From positions 497,942 to 561,941 of the forward strand of contig ML976685.1 in assembly GCA_010015655.1 (NCBI GenBank): a stretch of 64,000 nucleotides of DNA, read 5' to 3'. The notes below the pieces were generated by a model that did not search any database, had not been told where the DNA came from, and was given only the letters and a program-made list of their open reading frames with translations. Shown piece by piece: positions 54,737-64,000 of this stretch. The translations under genes and the position numbers were made by a program. This DNA is from Bimuria novae-zelandiae CBS 107.79. Taxonomy: Eukaryota; Ascomycota; Dothideomycetes; Pleosporales; Didymosphaeriaceae. Each line of letters begins with the position of its first letter. Positions within the stretch are counted from its first letter, which is position 1.

Positions 54737-56852
54737 CCGAATCTTGGCAGCTTGTGCCGCACCTCAGCTCATGCCGCACCCTAACAAGCTTAATTAGCTA
54801 GTAACTTTATACTATAAATACACTAAAACGTGCTATTATTACGAGATCTCTTAAGGTTAAAGGTAATTAAGGCTATAAATTTATATTATTTACTTAGCTT
54901 ATTAATATTTACTTAGTATTCTAATCTAGCGGCCTTTATAAGTTAATAGTATTAATACTAGTAATATAGCCTCTACTACCTTTATAGCTTTACTAAGTGC
55001 CTTTATACGCCTAATAATTTACTAATAAGGTATAAAAGGTATTTTAGAAGCTAATTAAGCTATCTTAATTAATTATTAGTATTATTTTTAGACCCTACGG
55101 GCTTATTAATTAAGGCGTTTTTATATAGCTATATTAGCCTTTTAGCGCCTACGCGCCTTTTTATTAACTACTTAAGTAATATATTTCTTTTTAGCTAATT
55201 AAGCCTTAAGTAGTTAATTAGCTTTACAGGCCTTTATTTAATTAGCTTTTTAACACTCCTTTTACTTTTTTTTTAATTAAGTTAGTGTTAAAAATTACGT
55301 GCCCTCTATACTTTGCTAAAAAACTAAAATATTACTTTACTATAGCTCTAATTAAGGGGTAAAGGCCTCCCTTTTTTAGAGCAGCGTTTTTTAGTAAGTA
55401 AGGCTTTTTATAGGTGCTTATTTTCTTTATTTAGGAGCTATTTTTAAATAGTAATATAGTATACTATTTAACTTAGCTTTTTAGCCTAACTATTACCTCC
55501 TACACTAATAATAGCTTTTAGAAGTTAATTAATTTTATGCTAATTAAACGCGCTAAAAGCTAAAATATTACTATTAAGTATATCTTAATTAAATAGTATT
55601 AATTAATAGAATTAATTAAGGATCCTTTATAAATTAAGTAGTTATATACTAGTAGCTTTAAAGGCACTAAGGATTAATTAAGGTCTTATTATATTAATTT
55701 AGGCTCTTTAGAAAAGTTAATAAAAGTCCCTTATAGTTATAGTAATAAGCCCCTAGCTAGTGTTAATAAATAAAGTAAACTTATTTAAATACGCTATTAA
55801 TAGAAGCTTAAATATAAATATATTAAGAGGCTATAGTATATAGGTTGTATAAGGTAAATAAATAGCTAGTAAGATTTTATTATAGTTATAATAGTTAATA
55901 AAATCTATAGTAATATAGGATTTATAGCTATTAAAGATTAAAGATTAATATAATTATCGAGCTTTCTCTTTAGTAAGGCGATTAAATACCCTCTCTAGCT
56001 ATGCCAGCCCTATCTAATTGTTACTCTAGCTAGAATTAGAGAAGGTGACAAAGGTAGATAGCTTAGCAAGGTTAATATCCTTAACCTAGGTATCTAGTAT
56101 ATTGCCAGCGGTGGATGGATAGATTAGGGCTAGGTTAAGGCAGCTCCCATCTGCACAGATACCTGCAATCAGGGATATCCAATCACGGGATCCATCCTGG
56201 ATGGCCTACCGTACAGTATGTGCCTCCTATAGAAGGCGATTAAATATCCTCTTTAACCTAGATAAGATACCAATTAAGAAGCCTTTCTTATTTATATTAT
56301 ATATATAATAAGCTTCTATTTAATACTAGCTAATTTTATCGCGTAGGAGGTTAAAGTAAAACTTATATTTATATAAAGAATTAGCTACGTAGTAATTATA
56401 ATTAATACTAATAGTTTATTAAGATATTAAGGATTCCTTATTTTTAGTAGTAAATTAATTAACTTAAGTAATAAAGACCTTTTTATAAGCTATTATAAAA
56501 ATAAAGCTTTTAATTATCTAGCGTGTAAGTAGCAGGCCTTATTTAGTAAGTATTTTAATATATTATAAGAGCTTTATCTCCTTTTTATAGCTAAAGTTAT
56601 GTTATTTAGCGTATTTATTTTTACGTAACGCTGTAAGGCCTTAGTGCTAGCGCTGTAATATAAATTTTATAATACTATAATCTTTTATAACTTTTCTATA
56701 TAAAAAAGATTTTTTTAGTTTTTATAATTTAATTACTATAATTATAGCTTTAATTAAATCTATATTAGTAGAGATGCAAGGGGTTAAAGTTTGTGTTAAT
56801 TATAGGTAGGTGCGGCATGAGCTAAGGTGCGGCACAAGCTGCCAAGATTCGG
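54737..56852. mobile_element. Decayed TIR DNA transposon of unknown family
   Basis: A 2116-bp AT-rich block bounded by 44-bp inverted repeats (54737-54780 and 56809-56852, starting CCGAATCTTGGCAGC; each arm contains GTGCCGCACC and ATGCCGCACC, with one mismatch between arms). The flanks are TT on the left and TA on the right, so no intact target duplication is visible. The interior has no open frame and no recognisable transposase. A GC-richer patch at about 56095-56230 is bracketed by a 20-bp direct repeat (AAGGCGATTAAATA.CCTCT at 55976 and 56233), perhaps a further insertion. The element separates HIBADH2 from the transporter gene. Confidence 0.7.
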
Positions 56853-57018
56853 TACTAAAGATTTCGCGTCAGGCGTTTTGATAGCAAGCGTGGCGCATCA
56901 ATAGTAAGCGCTCCTTCGTACAGCATGTAGGATACAACTCATTGCATCCCGCTGTAGCTTTACCAAAACTATCTCTTCAAGCCCGCTATCGCATCGTGTC
57001 TAACAAACCATCGCAAGC

Positions 57019-58870
57019 ATGACGGACCCTGGAACAAAAGACCCTTGTGACGTCCTGTCCACCACGGACGACGAAAAAAGAAAAGCAACTCCATTGCGAG
57101 TACTTCCAGTCAGATGAACCTCTCTCCGAAGTCGAAGCCCGGAGGAAAGAAGCAGCCCTTGTGAGAAAGCTCGACACGTTCATTGCGCTAGTCATAATGT
57201 TGCTCATGCTGATATCCTATCTCGATCGTGGCAATATTGGCTTCGCCGCGACGCAAGGCATGACGGAGGATATTAATCTGCGGGGTACTGAGCCGAACGT
57301 AAGCACACGTCTTTCAATCTATGAATACCGGCAGTATTGATCCAGGTAGACCGCGGTATCACTGTTCTACATATTCTACATCCTCGCCGAGTTCCCTACC
57401 TCGATCGTCGTGAAACGCCTCCAGTTCAACCGCGTGATTCCCACCATCACGTTCTGCTGGGGGACGGTGTGCATGTGCACAGGCTTCGTGAACAACTTTG
57501 GTGGACTGGTCACCACGCGTATCTTTCTAGGTTTCTTTGAGGGGTGTTTGTTCCCGTCTATGACGCTGTTTCTCTGCAACTGGTTAGTCGAACCCTCATT
57601 ACCTTACCTACAGGACGGTAGTGTATCAGCTGACAGTATCGAATAAAGGTACACAAGGTAGGAGCTCGGTATCCGCGTTGCCTACCTCTTTATCGCGTCT
57701 GCGCTTAGCGGGGCTTTCGGCGGCCTTATTGCTTTGGGCGTGTTGTACATGGACGGTGTGAATGGGTGTCCAGGATGGCGATGGTACGTCCAAACAGTTC
57801 CCATTCCTCTTTCGATGATCTTGCGCGGCTCGTTTATAGCTTCCAGGTTGTACGTCATCGAGGGTCTGATCACGATAGTTTGGGCGTTCGCGTGTATCGT
57901 TCTTGTCCCTAAGAACTACGAAACCGCGTACTTTCTGAACGAGGAAGACAAGAAGATCATGCACCTGCGGGCGGAGCGTGCAGAGGCTTATTCGGGTGGT
58001 AACGGGCATGTGACGAAAGCCGATATCAAAGAAGCCGCCAAAAATGTAAGTGAGCCATCCAGTCTGTGGGTGGTCATTCTGACCCTGGGGACATTGGATT
58101 GGATGCCGAGATCCCAGTGGATGGTACGAGAAGAGATCTGACTTGTATACGCGTCGTAGGTAAAAAGCTGGATCCACGGATGCATCCAAATCGCCGTCGT
58201 CACTATACTCTATGGCTTCGGCACCTTCCTACCCATCATCATTCGCTACGGCTTTCAATATTCCACGCAGCAGGTACGCCCGTTGACCGTCCCCTCTCCC
58301 CACTTCCCCAAAACAGATATGTTGACGTTCCAAAAGGCACAATACCTCGTCGTCCCAGTAAACCTCTGGGGCGCCTTCGTCTACGCCATTGGTGCTTACT
58401 TCTCCGACCGCTACCAAGCGCGCTTCCTTCCCATGATTATCTGCGCGCCGATCGGTATCGCTGGCTACGCCATCCTCATCGCGCCTGTCAGCGCAGGTGT
58501 CTGGTACTTTGCAACCTATCTCATCTCCACGGCGTGCTTCCTCTGCACCGGCAGCAACATCACCTGGCTGTCTGTGAACAACGCGCCCGACGGCAAGCGC
58601 GCGGCTTCCATAGGCATCCTCCTCACGCTCACCAACATTGGCGGCGTCGTCAGCGGACAGATATACTACAGCGGTGCGGCACCGAGGTATATACTGGGGC
58701 ATGCGTGGAGCTTGGGATGTCTGGCTTTTGCTTGGTGTGGGTGGTGGGTGGTGCGCGCGATCTATTCGCGGAGGGGGAAGGGCAAGGATAGGAAGTTGGC
58801 CGAGGGATATATGAGATCTGAGGGCACGATGTATACGGATCGCGAGCCGGATTTTAGGTATCAGATATAG
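57019..58870 (+). pseudogene. Dal5-type (ACS) MFS transporter gene with an in-frame TAG
   Basis: Exons run about 57019-57298, then 57350-57582, 57649-57783, 57847-58045, 58160-58273 and 58337-58870. All internal introns are GT-AG and restore MFS helices: ISYLDRGNIGFAATQGM, LFYIFYILAEFPTSIVVKRL, FLGFFEGCLFPSMTLFLCNW and YGFGTFLPIIIRYGF. In the third exon YTR is followed by TAG (57659-57661) and ELGIRVAYLF; relatives have Gln or Glu there, so CAG to TAG is likely. Using the AG of that TAG as acceptor breaks the frame. The N-terminal 40 codons also need a frame change near 57,050, so exon 1 is uncertain. Family: anion/cation symporters for organic acids, vitamins and allantoate. It is boxed in by two repeat blocks. 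Confidence 0.7.
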
Positions 58871-59699
58871 TAAAGACCGGCTGTCCTGGTCAAGACATTA
58901 TCATTCTCACCTTCCTCTTATAATGGTGAAGTGACAGGTATGGCTTGCTAGAACGAGGACCAAGACAGTGGCCTAATTGCAAGAATGAGACGCTTCCCCG
59001 CCCTATTTTATGCATTGTGCTAGTACACCCTTCTGGTGCTGTAATTTTCGTCGCGTGTCTTGCATGTGGTTGCCGTGCGTCGCAGGATCTGTTTAGGTCG
59101 TTGAAGACATAAAATAAAAGATTACAAGAATGATGGGTACCCTCATGGCTCGAACGGTTATTATACCGCCACTCGCTAATTGGTCAATGAGCACATTGTC
59201 GTGCTCGTTCCAGAAATGCGCACGCGACTCCCTTACCTCTATTCGGAAAGAGGCTGTCCTCCTAGTCCTATGCGTCGGCAATAAATCCGGTGCGGGAGCG
59301 TTGTTGCATGGAACGAGACCAGAAGATGTGACGGTTTAATGACTCTTACCCTATGAGATGGTTACTCCTACCCTTGCTTGGTTGCCACTCACCTTTCTGA
59401 GAGGGCTACACCTATCTAGGACTAGCGATGTTTACGCTCGTGTATCTAAATACTCCGCAGCTTCTAGAGAGTACACAGGGAGGCGGAAGAATTCCACAAT
59501 CTTTTCTACTGCGTACTGGCCGTTTGGCCTACTGTAATAGTTATGAGCCTGGATTGCGACTAAGCTTACGAAAGATTGCGAAGAAGATCGCACGACTAAA
59601 GCTCGCACGCTCGCAACGATTAACTAGTACCTACGACTTGTATGGAGCCGCTAATACTATATATAATAACTACTAAGTTAGATCCCGTAGTCACCCAAG
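58871..59699. other. Intergenic, passing into AT-rich repeat
   Basis: About 830 bp without a supported gene; the short frames at 59130-59339 and 59428-59676 have no recognisable domain. Composition falls to AT-rich from about 59,650. Confidence 0.5.
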
Positions 59700-62530
59700 T
59701 AACTATCGTCCTTAATTAAGCTAATAATTAGCATAAATAGCAATTTATTTAAAAGGATACTACCTAGAAGAATAACCTTTTGTAGTACGTAGACCTTACT
59801 ATAATAATAGCAGACCTGCCTATATTAATAGTACTAACTAAACTATAACTTATAGATTATTATAAGTAAGTAATATTAATTACTTAACTTACTATTGCTT
59901 AGCAAAAGCTAGACTAGTAGGAATATAAGCAATAGAAAAGTAAGGACCTTAAGTTTAAGTATTAAAAAAAAGCTTTAGTAGAATTTAACTTAAAAATTAG
60001 TAAGATAATTATTATAAGGCACCTTTACTTAATTAAGAATAAAAATACCCCGCACGAATAATTAATAACACTTAAAAAGTACCTTATACCATCTAATACT
60101 ATATATTAATAAGATCTAATTACATAATATAAAGCCTTTTGAACGCCGCCCTGTAGTAAGAAGGTTAAAGAATAGCTATAATCTTAAGTAAAGATTACTA
60201 ACATGTATATAGCCGCAGGTATACCTAAGATATTTAGATCTTAGGCATAAGAAGACTTCCTTATTACTTATAAAATAATTAATTTTAAGTATAGTATATT
60301 AGGCCTGCAAGCTTTAATTAATCTAAAAAATACTAGTACTACTATTTTATTAGTAAAAGACTACGTTAGTAAATTTATAACCTACCTTAAGCATGTTTAA
60401 CTAATATTAATAGGACTTAGCTTTATAGCTATAGAACTAGACGCTGCTAAGCCTTAGTAGTAGATAAAGAAGAATAGTAATAAAAATAAGCTTTACTACC
60501 TATATAGCCTAAAATACTACTAGACTAAATGCTAGTTAATTAACGCTAAGCATCTAAAATAACTAAAGAGCTATACTAATACTATTAGCTAAAAGAAGCT
60601 AGATACCGCCTTTATTACTAATTAAAGCTTAAAAGATAAAATTAATAAGGCACTTAATAGATAGCGTGTAAAGTAATATAATAAGAATATTACTATAGAT
60701 AATAGTAGCCCTCCTACTAGACTAATGGCAAACACGGTACTATTTATATCTTAGGACAAGAACGAAGAGCTCTACGCTTTATATAAAAAAGAAGAGCTTT
60801 ACGCTCTATATAAGGATACTAATAAAGATTTAGCTTAGTTAACTGTATATAATAACATGAAGCTAGAGGATAGGCTATATATAATAGTTAGTATAGAAAA
60901 AGATATTAATAAACTTAGTAATTAATAAATACTTAATTCTAGATCTAACACCTGCATTATTAATAGTAAAGACTAGGTAGGATAGATAAGGGTGTATAAC
61001 GCTAATAATACTAATTTTATAGGCACTAGTATAGGCTACGTTTAAATTATTACTTAAGAAAGTATAAAACTTGTAGTAAAAACGCTAACAGGAATTAAGA
61101 CATTAAAACTTACTTATATTACTTATATCTAAAGATTTATTACTAATTTTATTAGCCTATCACGTTGCCGCAAAGTTAATATATATTTTAATTTAGGCTA
61201 AGATCTACTATATAGAAGGAATCCAAAGACGATACTTACCTACCTAAAATACAATAGAGGTTACTGGCTAGTAGATGCTGATGCATCCTGCCGATTAAAG
61301 CCTACGCCTTTATCATCCTTCTGAACCACCTACAGACCGTCGAAAGCTCCGCGCCCAGACCAGATTGTCAACGCAAAGACAGCTTATCAGATATAAGGTC
61401 ATTCTGGCAAGAAGGCTATGGAACACCTAATAGCAAACGTTAATAGAGTTATTATTAAAGGTGACACTAACGATTTCTATGCAATCTATATAGAGTTAAA
61501 ATTAATAAAATAGATATCTTAAAGATAATAAGAGGATTAAGCAAAACAGCCTTTTTATTAAATTATAACTAACGTAATTTAATTAGTACTATAAGAAGAA
61601 GCCTACTTAAACGATAATTAATAAACTAGTTACTTAGTTAACTAATACTTAAAGTGGCATAAAGTTTCTACTTTCCTAAATTAATTAAAGCTTTTTCTAA
61701 AAAGATAAGTTATTTAAAATATTCGCAAGATACAGTGCGTCTTTACTTAAAATATAATAGCTATTAAGACTAATAATAATTAAGGATTTATTATATTACT
61801 AAATATACTTAAGGACCTTTATAAGGACATTAGTATTAAATACAAACTACAAGTAGAATATATAGAAGAGTAGAATAGACTAGTAAAATAAGTAGGATTA
61901 CTTCTTGTTATCTAAGCAAGAGCTATAAAGATTTAGACAGGACTACTAAAGTCTCTAACTTATAATCTAATTCGAATAGCAGCATATATGCTAAACTAGA
62001 TCCCTATAAAAGTATTGTAATAAAAGACACCATACAAAATCGTATAGGGGACAAAACTAAAGGTTTAATATATATAACTAATAAGCTATTAAATCCTACG
62101 TACTTAATCGCTCGCTGAAGCGTGCAGACAAGCTTAAATTAAAAGCTTTAATAGGCCCCCTCGTTAGCTATAACTCTACTAACATTTTCAGGATCTGGCT
62201 ACCCACGAAGGACCAGGTTATACGCACTTAAAATATTATTTTTAAACCTAATAATATAGTAATTAAAGATCTCTTAATAACTTAATAACATTAATAATAA
62301 ACATACGACGCACCTGCGCCCTCTAAGTTATAAGTAAAAAGTAAGAATACTAAGGAGATTAAGCTAAGTTAACAAAAATAATCTAGCGAAGGCCTATTAA
62401 CTCTAAAATAGTTAACGCTAAGTTTATTAAATTAATAAAAGCTCTTAGCCATCTAGCTTAAAGACTATATACTAAATTAATATTAGAACAACGCTCTTAG
62501 ACGTTAAAACCTTAATTTTAGCATAAAGAA
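59700..62530 (+). mobile_element. RIP-degraded Ty1/copia retrotransposon, internal part
   Basis: Plus-strand pol fragments survive between many stops. From 61385 the frame reads YQI-stop-GHSGKKAMEHLIANVNR, the GAG-pre-integrase segment (H..R.GH.G..AM). From about 62187 FRIWLPTKDQVIRT matches the copia integrase C-terminal segment (YR.W.P....VI.SRDV.F). Upstream at about 60500-60560 a KC-LINAKH piece may be the gag zinc-knuckle region. No reverse transcriptase was recognised, so the 3' half is deleted or mutated beyond reading. LTRs were not defined. Confidence 0.6.
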
Positions 62531-62535
62531 TATTA

Positions 62536-62700
62536 TTAAATATAAGGGGCTAGGTGCTCAAGGAGCCAAAAGTGCTAGAAAAATACTTATAAATTTAATA
62601 AAAAGTCGAAAGTTAAGCTTTAGGCGTTAAGCTTATATATCTAAGGTTCGCATAGCTAAGAGTTAAGGATCTAAGGTAATAACTAGGCATAGCTTATTAT
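62536..62700 (+). repeat. Dispersed repeat, right copy
   Basis: Partner of 1866-2040, same orientation and about the same length. It directly follows the copia integrase-like sequence, where an LTR or later pol sequence would be expected. Confidence 0.6.
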
Positions 62701-64000
62701 ATATCTCCTTTTTCTATATTAGGAGTAAAGAAAAATCTCTGCGTCGTATCTTACTATATAGCTTTGTAGTTATTTTACTATCTACTTATAATTTCCTTAC
62801 TATTATAAACCTCTTACTAGTTCTATTCTCGCGTGTCTAATTTTATATTCTTACTATAAGTAGTTACTATAGTAGTGTATTCGCGCTAGTGCGTTTACTT
62901 ATTATTATATATAGAAAATCGCTTCTTGCCTAACTTCTAAACCTTACTCTTTTATACTCTCTTTTTTTATCCTAACTTTATATGCTACAACGTCTTACTT
63001 TTAGCTTAGTTTTCTTTAACTTTATAATCTAATTTCTCTCCTTATTCTAATATGATAGCTAGCCCTTTGCGTAATAATTATGTAATAAAGACTTTTAAGT
63101 ATTAGAGACGTACTATTAATTTTAATAATAAAATAAAAGAAATCTTGTCTCTATTATAATTACTTAGTTATTAACTTAAGGAGACTAAGCTTTTTAAAAA
63201 TAAAACTATTATTTTTAACGCTAGCGTAATCCTCCTTAGCTAGCTTATTAAGAAGTTTAGTCCTTTTAAAACTCGCGAAATAAGTTTTAAAAAAAGATTT
63301 TATACTTTTTTTTACTTTTGTTTACCTTCTAACTTATTATTTTACTTTTTTAACCTCCTTTTTAGTTCTTTATTAGCCTAGGTGTACGCACTTACTAACT
63401 TAATAAGCTTAGCTTTTAAGGCTTAATCTTGCTACACGCGATAATTAAGCACTAGTATATTAATTATATTACTTATAAACGCGTCTATTAGTAGGTACTA
63501 GCGGGCAAGACAGTGTCCTATAAAGAGTACTATAACTATAAGCTTACTAGATACACTAGATAAGTATACTTTAGTCTAACTTATTTTAGATAACTTTAAG
63601 GTGTGCTCTACTAACTTCGTCCTTTATTTAAATTTAACCTGCCCTTAAAAAAGTTAGCTATAAAACATTTACTAATATTATAATTATTAGTACAGGCTAT
63701 CATGCGAGTAAGGTTTTAAAAAGTAGCTAAGAGTAAAAAAGCCTTTTTTATTAACCTTAACGCGTTTTATTTTACTTATAAAGTTATTATTATTAATTAC
63801 TATACCTTCTTTACGAGTAAGACTACTATTACGTTAGGACTTATTACTTTTTTTAAGGCTATTTAGCTCTTAAAGCGTATTATTATTATAGTTAAATTTT
63901 TTTTTAAATATTCTTTATATTTATACTACTAATTTTAAAGTATTTTATTAAAAGTGTAAGAACCCTTTCGTAAGTTCCTTTCAAATACTAAAGCTATTTT
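62701..64000. repeat. AT-rich RIP-degraded repeat
   Basis: Strongly AT-rich with stops in all frames. From 63055 a plus frame keeps coding-like words (ASPLRNNYVIKTFKY, KETKLFKNKTIIFNASVILL) between stops, suggesting a degraded retroelement gene, but no family is recognised. Confidence 0.55.

Overview
The window looks like filamentous ascomycete (Pezizomycotina) nuclear DNA, probably a Dothideomycete. Support: short 43-130 nt spliceosomal introns, 2EXR/F-box-like, DUF6536 and Zn-MHR family genes, and AT-rich blocks of transposons whose C-to-T/G-to-A decay looks like repeat-induced point mutation (RIP). The genus is an inference. All gene models were spliced by eye using reading frame and family motifs.

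Layout. (1) 1-9.9 kb: RIP-degraded repeats, with a pogo/Fot1-like element inside a MITE-like inverted repeat, beside a PiggyBac-like element. (2) 10.7-17.2 kb: a secreted sedolisin, a 2EXR-type gene with an in-frame stop, a small membrane protein and a secreted lipocalin-like protein. (3) 17.7-22.7 kb: three nested transposons, a hAT element with an intact 8-bp target duplication holding a PiggyBac-like copy, which holds a pogo-like copy. (4) 22.9-42.1 kb: ordinary single-copy genes: UBE2O-type E2, COG8, a 2EXR-like gene, a conserved fungal protein, CCT3, a DUF6536 membrane protein, an OST-alpha/TMEM184 protein, an F-box pseudogene and a secreted orphan. (5) 43.2-54.3 kb: a dense catabolic-type cluster. 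(6) 54.7-56.9 kb: a decayed TIR element. (7) 57.0-58.9 kb: a Dal5-type MFS transporter gene with one nonsense codon. (8) 59.7-64 kb: a RIP-degraded Ty1/copia element and more AT-rich repeat.

The most interesting unit is region 5. It holds two metallo-beta-lactamase-fold hydrolases, two 3-hydroxyisobutyrate-dehydrogenase-type enzymes and two carboxymuconolactone-decarboxylase-type proteins (one single-domain, one double-domain). With them are a zinc alcohol dehydrogenase and an Adr1-like C2H2/MHR transcription factor. Every cluster promoter carries at least one Adr1-type half-site (TTGGRG), several of them paired or palindromic, which suggests a self-contained regulon for a lactone/hydroxy-acid or aromatic ring-cleavage pathway. 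The substrate cannot be read from sequence. Two genes of this cluster need GC-AG introns to complete their signature motifs.

Three genes carry nonsense codons explicable by single C-to-T changes (stops at 13722, 40597, 40903 and 57659), two of the three lying near repeat blocks, so some RIP-like mutation may have reached single-copy DNA.
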